DNA of 64,000 bases from an uncultured Prevotella sp. (GCA_937922435.1 CAKZVT010000040.1:62001-126000); one strand, 5' to 3'. Positions 44,167-53,585 are shown, counted from the first letter of the stretch. Numbers and translations: made by a program. The notes: generated by a model from the sequence alone, not told the origin.

Positions 44167-44225
44167 TTATATAGGTTGAAATCAAACAAAACCTTGTCAG
44201 TGAAACCAATAACCTGCCCCACTTT

Positions 44226-44310
44226 GTAAAAGGCCACAAAATGCATTCCAATTAGCCGTCTTCCACCTTGCAATAAGCCACGTTTTACCCTCCAAAAGGC
44301 TATGTTTTGC
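44226..44310. repeat. Diverged 22-bp-period repeat array, 4 units (site 5)
   Basis: Related units with cores AAAGGCCACAAAAT, TTAGCCGTCTT, TAAGCCACGTTTT and AAAGGCTATGTTTT start near 44229, 44252, 44274 and 44295. The spacing is 21-23 bp, less regular than in the other arrays, so this is probably an older copy. Confidence 0.6.
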
Positions 44311-44361
44311 AAAGCCATAGGCAACCGCCTGGAAACCAATACGTTACAAACAGCATTGTAA

Positions 44362-44394
44362 AAAGCCGTCCAAGCCGGTGGCTTGGACGGCTTT
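44362..44394. repeat. Perfect 15-bp hairpin upstream of gdhA
   Basis: The arms 44362-44376 and 44380-44394 are perfectly complementary around a GGT loop. It resembles a terminator but has no strong T-run and lies between two plus-strand genes, after an existing terminator. Confidence 0.6.
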
Positions 44395-44562
44395 GACGAT
44401 ACGCTTTAGCGGCTGAAACACATAGTTTCAACGGCTGAAGACAAGTAGGACCATCATTGTCAACATTGTGACAACAGGATGACGCTTGAATAATCAAATG
44501 TGCAATAATTCCAAGAAAACGTTATATTTAGACACAAAATTCTAAAAATAATTGTCATTTTA

Positions 44563-44593
44563 TTTGTAAATTACATAAAAAAGTGTACCTTTG
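44563..44593 (+). promoter_or_regulatory. Promoter of gdhA
   Basis: TTTG (44563-44566) and TACCTTTG (44586-44593) are separated by 19 bp. The predicted leader is about 60 nt. Confidence 0.8.
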
Positions 44594-44661
44594 CAAAAGT
44601 TTTCTGCAAACAAGCATCAGATGACAACATCAAACAACCAATAAAAAGACAATAGGTAATT

Positions 44662-45996
44662 ATGAATGCAGCTAAAGTGGTAGAGAACCTTAAGCAAAGG
44701 TTTCCCAACGAGCCTGAATACATCCAGGCCGTAAGTCAGGTATTAGGAACGATTGAAGAGGAGTACAACAAGCACCCCGAATTTGACAAAGCCAACCTCA
44801 TAGAACGCCTCTGCATCCCCGACAGGGTGATAGAGTTCCGCGTTTCATGGGTAGACGATAAAGGCAACGTGCAGACCAACATGGGCTACCGTGTACAGCA
44901 CAACAACGTAATCGGCCCTTACAAGGGCGGCCTGCGTTTCCACCAGTCAGTAAACCTTGGCATATTGAAGTTCCTCGCTTTCGAGCAGACATTCAAGAAC
45001 TCACTGACAACCTTGCCCATGGGAGGTGCTAAAGGCGGTTCAGACTTTTCTCCGCGCGGAAAGAGCGACGCCGAAGTAATGCGCTTCTGCCAGGCATTCA
45101 TGACAGAGCTTTACCGCCACATCGGCGCTGATGTGGACGTGCCGGCAGGCGACATCGGCGTAGGCGGCCGTGAAGTGGCATACATGTTTGGAATGTACAA
45201 GAAGCTCACACACGAATGGAGCGGCATACTTACGGGCAAGGGCATCCAGTTCGGAGGTTCGCTCATACGTCCTGAAGCTACAGGCTACGGCAACGTTTAC
45301 TTCCTTGTAAACATGCTCAAGACACGCGGCTTGGACATCAAAGGCAAGACCGTACTCGTAAGCGGCTCGGGCAACGTAGCCCAATACACTATCGAGAAGT
45401 GCATCGAGCTCGGTGCGAAAGTCGTAACCTGCTCCGACTCTGACGGCTACATATACGACCCCGACGGAATAGACCGCGAGAAGCTGGACTACATCATGGA
45501 GCTGAAGAACATAGAGCGCGGACGCATACGCGAATATGCAGAGAAGTACGGAGTGAAGTACGTCGAAGGCGCAAAGCCATGGTTCGAGAAGGCGGACATA
45601 GCCTTGCCGTCGGCAACACAGAACGAAATCAACGAAGAAGCGGCCAAAGCTCTCGTTGCCAATGGCGTAATAGCCGTAAGCGAAGGTGCGAACATGCCTA
45701 CTACACCAGAAGCCATAAAGGTGTTCCAGGACGCTAAAATACTCTATTCACCCGGAAAGGCGGCCAACGCCGGCGGCGTAGCCGTATCAGGATTGGAGAT
45801 GAGCCAGAACTCCGAACGCCTTAGCTGGAGCCGTGAAGAGGTTGATGCCAAACTGCATGACATCATGAACAACATACATGAGAACTGCGTGAAGTATGGA
45901 ACAGAACCCGACGGATACATCAATTACGTAAAAGGTGCAAATATCGCAGGCTTCCTCAAGGTAGCCAAAGGCATGATGGCACAGGGCATAGTGTAA
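44662..45996 (+). CDS. gdhA: NADP-type glutamate dehydrogenase
   Basis: GdhA interconverts 2-oxoglutarate plus ammonia and glutamate, a main ammonia-assimilation route in gut Bacteroidales. The 444-residue hexameric-type protein shows the substrate region GYRVQHNNVIGPYKGGLRFH, the catalytic Lys in PMGGAKGGSDFSPRGK, the VPAGDIGVGGREVAYMFG block, and the nucleotide-binding TVLVSGSGNVAQYT. Length and the N-terminal region match the small bacterial hexameric GDH. NADP preference is inferred from family. It has its own promoter and terminator. Confidence 0.96.
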   Translation: MNAAKVVENLKQRFPNEPEYIQAVSQVLGTIEEEYNKHPEFDKANLIERLCIPDRVIEFRVSWVDDKGNVQTNMGYRVQHNNVIGPYKGGLRFHQSVNLGILKFLAFEQTFKNSLTTLPMGGAKGGSDFSPRGKSDAEVMRFCQAFMTELYRHIGADVDVPAGDIGVGGREVAYMFGMYKKLTHEWSGILTGKGIQFGGSLIRPEATGYGNVYFLVNMLKTRGLDIKGKTVLVSGSGNVAQYTIEKCIELGAKVVTCSDSDGYIYDPDGIDREKLDYIMELKNIERGRIREYAEKYGVKYVEGAKPWFEKADIALPSATQNEINEEAAKALVANGVIAVSEGANMPTTPEAIKVFQDAKILYSPGKAANAGGVAVSGLEMSQNSERLSWSREEVDAKLHDIMNNIHENCVKYGTEPDGYINYVKGANIAGFLKVAKGMMAQGIV

Positions 45997-46018
45997 CGAC
46001 ACACATTATAAGCACAGC

Positions 46019-46056
46019 AATGGGAGACACGGTAAAACCGTGCCTCCCATTATTTT
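46019..46056 (+). terminator. Terminator of gdhA
   Basis: A 15-bp stem with one mismatch (46019-46033 with 46037-46051) and an AAA loop, followed by ATTTTT. Confidence 0.8.
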
Positions 46057-46137
46057 TCATCGCAAGCGGATGTGTTAAACTTCTATAATTAAGACCAAAT
46101 GTAACGGCGCAAACAAAGAAAACTCAACATCTTGGAA

Positions 46138-46145
46138 TATCTTTG
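46138..46145 (+). promoter_or_regulatory. -7 box of the PAP2 gene
   Basis: TATCTTTG is an exact -7 box; transcription would start near 46152. The in-frame ATG at 46132 lies upstream of it and is therefore not the start. Confidence 0.65.
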
Positions 46146-46161
46146 CAAACAAAAATCAAAG

Positions 46162-46992
46162 ATGTTTAGGACGCTTTCTACTCCCCAAAGGACATTTTTA
46201 GTGTTGGTCGCTGTTTGCGTATGCTTTTTCGTGACGCTCGACATGTTGCAGGGTACGCAGCTGTTAAGGACACTTGACAACTGGGACATGTCCGCAATGG
46301 TGGCCTTGAACTTCGATGGAGGCCCAGCACTCGACAAATTCTGGCATGCCGTTTCAGCCAAATATATATGGATACCTTTGGGCGCAGCGTTGCTGCTGTC
46401 GTTCTCATACCGCAAAAAAGACATGCTGCTGCCTTTGTTCATCGTCGTAGGACTGGCGTTGACGGTAACCCTTGCCGACCAGATTTCGTCTTCACTGATA
46501 AAGCCGTATTTCTCACGTCTGCGCCCGTCGCACAATCCCGAAATATGCGACCTGCTGCATTACGTCAACAATTACAAAGCCGGAAAGTCGGGCTTCGTGT
46601 CAAGCCATGCGGCAAACGCATTCGGTGTCTTGGCATTTCTCGCCCCGGCCATGCGCCACAGGGCTTCCGTTGCGGTATTGGCGGTGTGGACATGCCTTGT
46701 ATGCTATTCACGAATATACCTTGGCGTACATTTCCCGGGCGACATCATAGGCGGCAGCCTGGTCGGCTACACCGTCGGCCTTGGCGTACACCTGGCCTTG
46801 CAATGGCTTTACATCAAAGTCAATGACGCACGCAAAAACAAATTCGCAACAAGCGAGTTGAAGCAATCCATCAGTACAAATTACATAACCGTCGCGGTGA
46901 TAGGCACGGCCATCTACATCCTTCTTTACAATTTCGGACAATCTACGATGCTGACAAATATCACGTCTGCCTACGTAAGTTTGTTGAACTAA
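46162..46992 (+). CDS. PAP2-family membrane phosphatase
   Basis: This 276-residue inner membrane protein has the three-part acid phosphatase signature: KPYFSRLRPSHNP (K-x6-RP), SGFVSSHAANAFG (the PSGH equivalent) and SRIYLGVHFPGDIIGG (SR-x5-H-x3-D). About six membrane helices are visible. Such enzymes dephosphorylate phosphatidic acid, undecaprenyl pyrophosphate or lipid A; the substrate is not clear here. The start MFRTLSTPQ at 46162 is fixed by the promoter at 46138-46145. Confidence 0.88.
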   Translation: MFRTLSTPQRTFLVLVAVCVCFFVTLDMLQGTQLLRTLDNWDMSAMVALNFDGGPALDKFWHAVSAKYIWIPLGAALLLSFSYRKKDMLLPLFIVVGLALTVTLADQISSSLIKPYFSRLRPSHNPEICDLLHYVNNYKAGKSGFVSSHAANAFGVLAFLAPAMRHRASVAVLAVWTCLVCYSRIYLGVHFPGDIIGGSLVGYTVGLGVHLALQWLYIKVNDARKNKFATSELKQSISTNYITVAVIGTAIYILLYNFGQSTMLTNITSAYVSLLN

Positions 46993-47065
46993 AGACAAAT
47001 ACCGCAACAGTTCATAATTAAAGAAACGAGAAGGCATTGCCGTATTGACGGCATTGGACTGATTC

Positions 47066-47116
47066 ATAAAAACAAGACGGCCGGTTGTTTGATACAACCG
47101 GCCGTCTTGTTTTTAT
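47066..47116. terminator. Bidirectional terminator between PAP2 and GH3 genes
   Basis: A perfect 23-bp stem (47066-47088 with 47094-47116) with a 5-nt loop. A-rich and T-rich ends serve both converging genes. Confidence 0.88.
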
Positions 47117-47143
47117 TATCCACATCAGTCTACATGACGCACA

Positions 47144-50008
47144 TCATAACGGTAAAACCTTATACTTCGTCGCAAACACGACTTTGGATTCATCGTTCTT
47201 CGCCAACGAGAAAGGTATGAATTTCTCTTCACCAGGAGCCAACTCATAATGAACTGCATCTCCAGACTTAACACCGTCTACATACATTTCCACTTTGCCT
47301 GTGTCCATTATCGTGCCGTTGTTCTTCACTGACACATATATTGTCTTCTTGTTTTCGTTCAAGCTTTCTTCCTGTTTGGCAACAGAGATGTCAAAATCAG
47401 CAGCGAACTCATGGGTGTAATCCAAAATACCCGATACGCCTGTGTTACCGTCCTTGTAACCAACGCTGTCCTTTATCTTGTCTTTCGCCACATACTGCGG
47501 ACTTGTGCCGCCGACGGATATCTTGAATTCGCCTTTCTCCACAACCCTGTCCATCTTGTCATTAAGCAATGAAATCTGATAAGGAGTAAGCTCGAAATTA
47601 ACGACCTTCGACTCACCCGGCTTCAAGTGAATGCGCGTGAAGTCCTTAAGCTCCATAACGCGGGTCTTGACGCTGGCGTACATGTCGGTGACATAAAGCT
47701 GTACAACCTCGTCGCCCTCACGCTGGCCTACATTCTTTACGGTAGCCTCCACTGCTATGTTGCCGTTTTCTTTCTCCGCAAACTTCAAGCCGGAATACTC
47801 GAATTTGGTATAGCTCAAGCCGTAACCAAAGCTGTAAAGAGGATAGAACGGCATGTCTGAATACTCATAACGACGACCCGAAGTCTTGAAGTTGTAATAA
47901 AGCGGCAACTGGCCTACGTGGCGTGGGAATGTCATAGGCAGTCGGCCGGCCGGGTTGTAATCGCCGAACAACACGTCAGCCGTTGCGGGACCGCCCTCTT
48001 GTCCGGGCAGCCAATTTACCAAAATGGCTTTGCACAATTCAGAAGCCTTTGTCAAGTTATAAGGACGTCCGGCTTGCAAAACCAATATAACGGGCTTGCC
48101 TGTGGCGCAAACGGCCTCTAACAGTTCCTGCTGTTTGCCGGGCAAAACCAATGTTGCATAGTCATTGTTTTCGCCTGACGTTTTATAAACATCTGTCGTA
48201 GACTCGCTTGTCGAGCAGTCGCCAAGAACCATTACGACAACGTCAGACTTCTTGGCAGCTTTCACCGCATTGGGAATATTTGTCGCATCGTCACCTGTAA
48301 ATTCGCAGCCTTTCTCGAATATAACACGTGCATCATCGCCTATCGCTTCCTTTATACCTGTCAAAACCGATTTCAGCTGGCCGGGCTGGAGCTTCGGAGT
48401 ATAGTCACCAGGCTGCAAATCATCAGCACCCGGGCCAATCACTGCAATCTTGCCTATCGATTTCGACAAAGGTAAAACAGCGTCTTTATTTTCCAACATT
48501 ACGATAGATTCACGTGCAACCTGGCGTGCCAAAGCCTTATGGTCTTCCGTATTCCATCCGGGATAAATCTTGTTCCAATCCAAGGGTTTGTTGGGTTCTT
48601 TCTCAAACAGTTCGTTGCGGAACATCATTCGCAGCATTGAGCGGCACACGTTATCCAAGTTCTCCATATTGATACGGCCGTCTTTTGCAGCCTGTATGAC
48701 ATCCTTGTCATTATATGTGTCGCCGCAGTTTGTGGCAATACCTGCCGCCAAAGCCTGGTTGGCAGCCTCAATTTTGTCCTTAGCCGTATAATGCTTGCGC
48801 GCTGTAAGATTGCCGATTGCACCGCAATCACTGACAATGAAGCCACTAAATCCCCATTCCTCACGCAATATGTTTTGCAGCAACTCTTTGCTTTTAGCTA
48901 CTGGCACACCCATATAATCAGAATAAGCCATCATTATTGACTGGCAATCATAATTCCTTATAACATGGCGGAATGGTACAAGTTGGACTTCGCGCATCTC
49001 GCGTTCGGAAAGTCCGATGTCATGAGAATCACGGCCTCCCAACGGCGCACCATGACCTCCAAAGTGCTTGGGAGTGGTAAACAAGCCTTTTGATTGGTAT
49101 CCTTTAATCCAAGCTCCGCCGATTTCAGAAACAAGAACCGGGTCTTCGCCAAAAGTTTCTTCACAACGTCCCCAACGTGCATCTTGAGCCACATCGAGAA
49201 CAGGCGACCAAGCCTGCATCGTTCCTGCGGCAACAGTCTCGTCGCCAATAACCATGGCTGTAGCCTCTGCCAACTTCTTATTAAACGTAGCACCTAAGGC
49301 AATTGCCTGTGGGAATATAGTCGCCCCGCTACCGTATGAGAATCCATGAACAGCCTCAACTTTTGTAATAGGCGGCACATACAAGTGTGGGATTCCGGGT
49401 ATGCCCCACCCTTCTCGTATCAGTTCCATTTTATCCTCCGGCTTCATTACGCCCAACAGGCTTTCCACCCGCTGTTCAACAGGCATTGTCGGGTCCATAT
49501 AAGGTAAATCGGTCTTATTGCCCTTGCGGTCTGTCATCTCTTTCTTGGCAAGCATCACCGACACCTCTTTCAAAGAAAAGGGCTTCATGCCGTTGGCGCA
49601 ATCAAAGGCGAAACGTATATGCGCACCATATTTGGGTTCAAACTTAAGCACAAGCGTCTTATTGTCTCCGCCTACAGTATAATCAACCGGTTCGCCCAAA
49701 TTCATCGGGTCGTAGGTTACAAAGATGTCCAGCTGCTCCTTGAGGTTATTCTTTGACAAGCCCTGAGCCTGCAAGTCAACCTCACAGACATCACCTGGGG
49801 TCTGGAGTGTGAACATAAGCCACTGCCCATTTCCCAATTCAGACTTGTCCAAGCTCCATGCAGTTTCGCTTTTTTGGTCAAAAGCAAAAGCGGCTTTTTC
49901 TTGATTAACAGATGCCGACACGGAAGAAATGCCCGTCATATCCTGAGCCGTAACCCAAGAACATGCCAGCATGCCTAAACAAAATAACAGATGTTTCTTA
50001 ATTTTCAT
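47144..50008 (-). CDS. Glycoside hydrolase family 3 (beta-xylosidase/beta-glucosidase type)
   Basis: This 954-residue secreted enzyme has a signal peptide (about 1-22, ending VTAQ) and an N-terminal discoidin-like domain (about 25-155). The GH3 TIM barrel has the TTPKHFGGHG block (Lys314-His315) and nucleophile Asp394 in FIVSDCGAIGN. The GH3 C-terminal domain, an Fn3-like domain (about 730-800) and an extra C-terminal beta domain (about 840-954) follow. The SDCGAI nucleophile context resembles xylosidase-like GH3 enzymes. A GH43 gene lies upstream on the same strand, so arabinoxylan is a likely substrate. The ATG at 50077 precedes a non-secretory extension, so I chose 50008. Confidence 0.9.
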   Translation of the reverse strand: MKIKKHLLFCLGMLACSWVTAQDMTGISSVSASVNQEKAAFAFDQKSETAWSLDKSELGNGQWLMFTLQTPGDVCEVDLQAQGLSKNNLKEQLDIFVTYDPMNLGEPVDYTVGGDNKTLVLKFEPKYGAHIRFAFDCANGMKPFSLKEVSVMLAKKEMTDRKGNKTDLPYMDPTMPVEQRVESLLGVMKPEDKMELIREGWGIPGIPHLYVPPITKVEAVHGFSYGSGATIFPQAIALGATFNKKLAEATAMVIGDETVAAGTMQAWSPVLDVAQDARWGRCEETFGEDPVLVSEIGGAWIKGYQSKGLFTTPKHFGGHGAPLGGRDSHDIGLSEREMREVQLVPFRHVIRNYDCQSIMMAYSDYMGVPVAKSKELLQNILREEWGFSGFIVSDCGAIGNLTARKHYTAKDKIEAANQALAAGIATNCGDTYNDKDVIQAAKDGRINMENLDNVCRSMLRMMFRNELFEKEPNKPLDWNKIYPGWNTEDHKALARQVARESIVMLENKDAVLPLSKSIGKIAVIGPGADDLQPGDYTPKLQPGQLKSVLTGIKEAIGDDARVIFEKGCEFTGDDATNIPNAVKAAKKSDVVVMVLGDCSTSESTTDVYKTSGENNDYATLVLPGKQQELLEAVCATGKPVILVLQAGRPYNLTKASELCKAILVNWLPGQEGGPATADVLFGDYNPAGRLPMTFPRHVGQLPLYYNFKTSGRRYEYSDMPFYPLYSFGYGLSYTKFEYSGLKFAEKENGNIAVEATVKNVGQREGDEVVQLYVTDMYASVKTRVMELKDFTRIHLKPGESKVVNFELTPYQISLLNDKMDRVVEKGEFKISVGGTSPQYVAKDKIKDSVGYKDGNTGVSGILDYTHEFAADFDISVAKQEESLNENKKTIYVSVKNNGTIMDTGKVEMYVDGVKSGDAVHYELAPGEEKFIPFSLAKNDESKVVFATKYKVLPL

Positions 50009-50162
50009 AATTACTTTTAGATTTAACTTAGGTAAATTTCTCTGCTGCAAAGTAAACTTTATGACATTAATAAACATGTCAAAAGGCTATTAATTACAAA
50101 TTAAAATACAATTAACACTTAATTCGGCAAAGATTTTGAAACAATCGTATCTTATCAAAACA

Positions 50163-50199
50163 AGAGGCAGAGCACAACATAATGGTGTACTCTGCCTCT
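50163..50199 (-). terminator. Hairpin between GH43 and GH3 genes
   Basis: AGAGGCAGAG (50163-50172) pairs with CTCTGCCTCT (50190-50199), with extra pairing inside. It lies 60 bp beyond the GH43 stop, so the two enzymes may be separate transcription units. Confidence 0.6.
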
Positions 50200-50259
50200 C
50201 CGACAAACGGATATCCGTAATAATGATATCCCATAAAAATATCTTACAATGCCGGCATC

Positions 50260-51903
50260 CTATTTTGTTATTCTGAACCAGTCGGCATCTATCCAACCAC
50301 GATTGGCTTTCCCTGCCGGTTCCGCAGCAACGAAGCCGAATTTCGCTCCAATCCATTTCCCCTCACGCATGGCAAATTCCGCACCGGCAACCTTGAACTT
50401 CTTGCCGTCAAGACTGTAATAGAAACGGCACTTGCCGGCATCCACCTTCATGCGGAGATATATGTCCTCATGTGTCCCGGGCTGATAGTCTATGACGTCA
50501 ACGGCGGTCGGTTTCAGCGTGGCTATAACGTTTACCGTCTCCGGCTTGCCCTTGTCGGCACTCTTACAAGTTACCTGCTGAAGCTGGAACTCGTCGCCGA
50601 CACGCTTCACTACGAGAGCGGAATAGTCAAGCCCCATCATTATCAAGCCGCCAAACTGGTTCTGGTCTTTTGACGTAAAACGCACTTTCGCGGTAGCAGT
50701 GAACTTGTCGGCCGGGGTCTTCTGCAACAAGAGGTTGGGCACTTCCCACAGGTTTACAAAGTCCTCACTTAGCTTATGCGTGTAAATCCTGAACGTACCG
50801 AAAGCCGTCGGCATACCGAACATCTGGCTGTAATTGGCGTGCCACTGCCACTGCTTGCCTATAAAAGGAGAGTTGAACTCGTCGCTCTCAACCGGATTTT
50901 GTACCTGTACCTTGGCCGCCGTCTTGGGTTTGCGGTATGTAATGACAGGGTCGCCGCAATAGTCGCCGTCCTTGTCAACGCCCATTACAGGCCAGTTGTC
51001 CTTCCAGGTGACGGGTTGCAGGTGTACGACGCGGCCATAACAGCCCTTGTCCTGGAAGTGCAGGAACCAGTCTTCGCCGAAAGCGGTGTGCACCCATGCA
51101 CCCTGATGAGGGCCGTTGACGCTGCTCTTGCCCTGTGCAAGCACAATCTTATGCTCATACGGACCGTAAACGTTCTTGGAACGCATGGCCACCTGGAAGC
51201 CCGTAGGCACGCCGCCGGCCGGGAACATTATCCAATACCAGCCGTCACGCTTATAGAACTTGGGGCCTTCACATGTGCGGCATTCGGTGCCGTTGCCGTC
51301 GAACACGATGACGGGGTCGCCTATGGCCTTGGTGCCGTCGGCCGAAAGCTCGCGCACAACGATGACTGACGCGAAGCGCGAACGGCTGTTTGCGTAAGCG
51401 TATGTAAGATAACAACGGCCGTCGTCGTCCCAAAGCGGCGTAGTGTCTATCATTCCCTTGCCGGGAATAACGCACAGAGGCTTGCTCCACTCGCCGGCAG
51501 GGTCTTTGGTCTTTACCATCATCACGCCATGGTCGGGGTCGCCCCAATAGATGTAAAACTCGCCATTGTGGTAACGGATTGACGGTGCCCATACTCCGTT
51601 TCCGTGCGAAGGCTTGTCGAACTCTTCGGTTGGGTACTGCGTTTTCAGTGCGTGTCCTATTATTTCCCAGTTAACCAAATCCTTTGAATGCAATATAGGC
51701 AGGCCTGGAATACAATTGAACGAACTTGCCGTAAGATAATAATCCTCTCCTACCGCACATGCATCAGGGTCGCTGTAATCGGCGTTTATTACAGGATTGG
51801 TGTACGTACCGTTACCGTTGTCAGGACACCATACTTCGGATTTGTACTGGGCATTTGCAAAAAAAGGCAGAAACGCCAATGCCATCAAGATTTGTTTTTT
51901 CAT
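50260..51903 (-). CDS. Glycoside hydrolase family 43 (beta-xylosidase/arabinofuranosidase type)
   Basis: This 547-residue secreted enzyme has a signal peptide (about 1-18, ending FFANA). The five-bladed propeller has the three GH43 acids: Asp45 in NADYSDPDA, Asp in GMIDTTPLWDDDG, and Glu in CRTCEGPKFYKRDGWYW. The C-terminal half (about 345-545, NSPFIGKQWQWHANYSQMF) is the concanavalin-like GH43 C2 domain, common in beta-xylosidases. It probably acts with the downstream GH3 enzyme on xylan or arabinoxylan oligosaccharides. No SusC/D pair is in this window. Confidence 0.92.
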   Translation of the reverse strand: MKKQILMALAFLPFFANAQYKSEVWCPDNGNGTYTNPVINADYSDPDACAVGEDYYLTASSFNCIPGLPILHSKDLVNWEIIGHALKTQYPTEEFDKPSHGNGVWAPSIRYHNGEFYIYWGDPDHGVMMVKTKDPAGEWSKPLCVIPGKGMIDTTPLWDDDGRCYLTYAYANSRSRFASVIVVRELSADGTKAIGDPVIVFDGNGTECRTCEGPKFYKRDGWYWIMFPAGGVPTGFQVAMRSKNVYGPYEHKIVLAQGKSSVNGPHQGAWVHTAFGEDWFLHFQDKGCYGRVVHLQPVTWKDNWPVMGVDKDGDYCGDPVITYRKPKTAAKVQVQNPVESDEFNSPFIGKQWQWHANYSQMFGMPTAFGTFRIYTHKLSEDFVNLWEVPNLLLQKTPADKFTATAKVRFTSKDQNQFGGLIMMGLDYSALVVKRVGDEFQLQQVTCKSADKGKPETVNVIATLKPTAVDVIDYQPGTHEDIYLRMKVDAGKCRFYYSLDGKKFKVAGAEFAMREGKWIGAKFGFVAAEPAGKANRGWIDADWFRITK

Positions 51904-52008
51904 GTGTTGAATGTTTTTTGGTTTGTTTTTTATACTGGATTAAAACGTAAATGAATGAAAGCAGTGCAGACTCTTGTCCGCACGAATGCTACATTCCACC
52001 GCTTCATG

Positions 52009-53088
52009 TCATATTACCTTTACAAAATTGTTTTCCATGTTGTCAAACTTCAGTTTGTAATTCACATCGTGCACTATATGCATAAGCCGGCACGGTTCTG
52101 TCACAGGCGTACAAAAAGAATTTGCCACATGCCCCATTGTCCGCCTTACATTGACTTCCACGCACGGATGCAACATGAACCCGTTGCCACTGTCCTTGGC
52201 CACGACCATCATGTCTACACCCAACGGCCCGGCATACTCCCTGAATGCGCTTTCTGAAAAATAAGTTTCAAGCCTGCGCCTCGTCTCATTCATGATTTCA
52301 TCAGGCAGATACTTATGAAGCAAAGCAGCCTTCTCCTCTTCTGCGGCTATGATGTTGCCTGCATAACTGTTCCTATTTGTCTCGAAAACAGAAAGCCCAC
52401 GATACTCCACACTGCCGTCGCCATAAGAATAAAATTCAAGAGCAAAGTCTTTCACCTTTTTATAATAAGGCTCTACCATCACGCCGCCTTGACGTGCTAT
52501 CGTTTTTGACACCCATCCATACAAAGACGCGCCGATGCCTCCTTCGGCATACTTCACTCCGCGGCCGCTGCTGCTCCACAAAGCCTTTACAACAACCGCA
52601 CCATGCACACGCAACTCTTCTGTAACCATCTCGGCTGAAGTACAGAACCGGCTTTCGCCGCATGTACTATCTTCAAGTCCTGAACGCAGGCAGGCTAACA
52701 CATCCACCGTATTACGCCTGTCGGCCAGACTTCTGATGTATGCCAAATACCCGTCGGACGGGAGTGCGCCAAGTGGCATCCCTGCATCAGCAAGCACCTG
52801 TCTCACGGCTTTGTCCCATCCCCATGGCTCAAAGCTGTCGAAAGCAAGATGCCGCAGGTCTTCAAAGGCAAGGAAAAGCACGTCGGCATGCGGTACGCGG
52901 CATTGCGACAACGCCTTGACTGCATACTGGACATCATCTACCAGCACAAAGTCGCCATCTTCCGCCCACAGAGCAGGCAGAAACCCCAAATTTGTCTTGA
53001 ACTCCTGCACGGCATGTGGCAACGTCATATAAGCCGTATCAGCAGCCAAAGCCATTTCGTGTTCGGGATTGAAGATATGCAACTTCAT
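52009..53088 (-). CDS. Uncharacterised ATP-grasp-like protein
   Basis: This 359-residue protein starts MKLHIFNPEHEMALA, a motif seen in an uncharacterised Bacteroidota family. Features suggest an ATP-grasp fold: VVVKALWSSSGRGVKY (nucleotide-binding Lys and flexible loop), GGVMVEPYYKKVKDFALEFY, and a C-terminal acidic pair in HPCVEVNVRRTMGHVA (the E-x-N metal site). ATP-grasp enzymes join a carboxylate to an amine or thiol through an acyl phosphate. The substrate is unknown. The ATG at 53115 lies upstream of the predicted transcription start, so 53088 is the start. Confidence 0.7.
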   Translation of the reverse strand: MKLHIFNPEHEMALAADTAYMTLPHAVQEFKTNLGFLPALWAEDGDFVLVDDVQYAVKALSQCRVPHADVLFLAFEDLRHLAFDSFEPWGWDKAVRQVLADAGMPLGALPSDGYLAYIRSLADRRNTVDVLACLRSGLEDSTCGESRFCTSAEMVTEELRVHGAVVVKALWSSSGRGVKYAEGGIGASLYGWVSKTIARQGGVMVEPYYKKVKDFALEFYSYGDGSVEYRGLSVFETNRNSYAGNIIAAEEEKAALLHKYLPDEIMNETRRRLETYFSESAFREYAGPLGVDMMVVAKDSGNGFMLHPCVEVNVRRTMGHVANSFCTPVTEPCRLMHIVHDVNYKLKFDNMENNFVKVI

Positions 53089-53112
53089 TTTTCTGAAAAA
53101 CTTTTTCCTGTG

Positions 53113-53120
53113 CAAAGATA
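53113..53120 (-). promoter_or_regulatory. -7 box of the ATP-grasp-like gene
   Basis: TATCTTTG on the minus strand is an exact -7 box. Transcription would start near 53106. A 12-bp hairpin (53144-53171) lies just upstream of the -33 position. Confidence 0.65.
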
Positions 53121-53143
53121 GTGCAAAATTTCGGTTAAGCGAA

Positions 53144-53171
53144 ATGAAAGCGAAACAGTTTTCGCTTTCAT
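53144..53171. repeat. Perfect 12-bp inverted repeat (operator-like hairpin)
   Basis: ATGAAAGCGAAA (53144-53155) and TTTCGCTTTCAT (53160-53171) flank a CAGT loop. It is centred about 40 bp upstream of the minus -7 box, a position typical of an activator site or of a hairpin. Confidence 0.6.
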
Positions 53172-53206
53172 GAGCATAAGAAATTTATCCAAACCAAGCA
53201 GAATGC

Positions 53207-53239
53207 AAAATAAAAGAGAGTGAAACGAACTTTTATTTT
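53207..53239. repeat. 10-bp AT-rich inverted repeat
   Basis: AAAATAAAAG (53207-53216) pairs with CTTTTATTTT (53230-53239) across a 13-nt loop. No function assigned. Confidence 0.45.
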
Positions 53240-53393
53240 CATTTGGAACTAAGTATTTACCCGTAAAAAGAGCCATACACCCAATCCTCGCACGCCCACA
53301 TCAATGCCTCCTGCGGCATATTACGCCCTCAACATGTTTCCGTCAACTATCACACTGCAACCATTTGATTGTCAACGGATTACATACGCCTTT

Positions 53394-53480
53394 TCAAAAG
53401 ACGGCAAATCAGGCTGCGAAACACGGTCTTTTACATGGCAAAACACGGCAAATTGCAACCTAAAAGACCATGTTTTACAA
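53394..53480. repeat. 22-bp-period tandem repeat array, 4 units (site 6)
   Basis: Anchors are at 53397, 53419, 53441 and 53463, exactly 22 bp apart. Cores are AAAGACGGCAAAT, AAACACGGTCTTTT, AAACACGGCAAAT and AAAGACCATGTTTT. Units 2 and 4 are near reverse complements. Confidence 0.75.
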
Positions 53481-53585
53481 AACGGCAACCCAGCACACGG
53501 CATAACACAGGCACGAATGCGTGTTGCGCTCAACGCCACACATTCTGTAAAAATAAGTAAAAAAAATGAGTTTTTGCAATGTTCA

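Larger units (their letters stand above)
44055..44661. other. Intergenic region before gdhA
   Basis: These 607 bp hold a terminator (44107-44166), a diverged 22-bp-period repeat array (44226-44310), a second perfect hairpin (44362-44394), about 170 bp with nothing recognised, and the gdhA promoter (44563-44593). No credible gene is present. Confidence 0.6.

Noticed and set aside
50776..51369. 197-codon plus-strand ORF
   Set aside because: Antisense to the GH43 gene.
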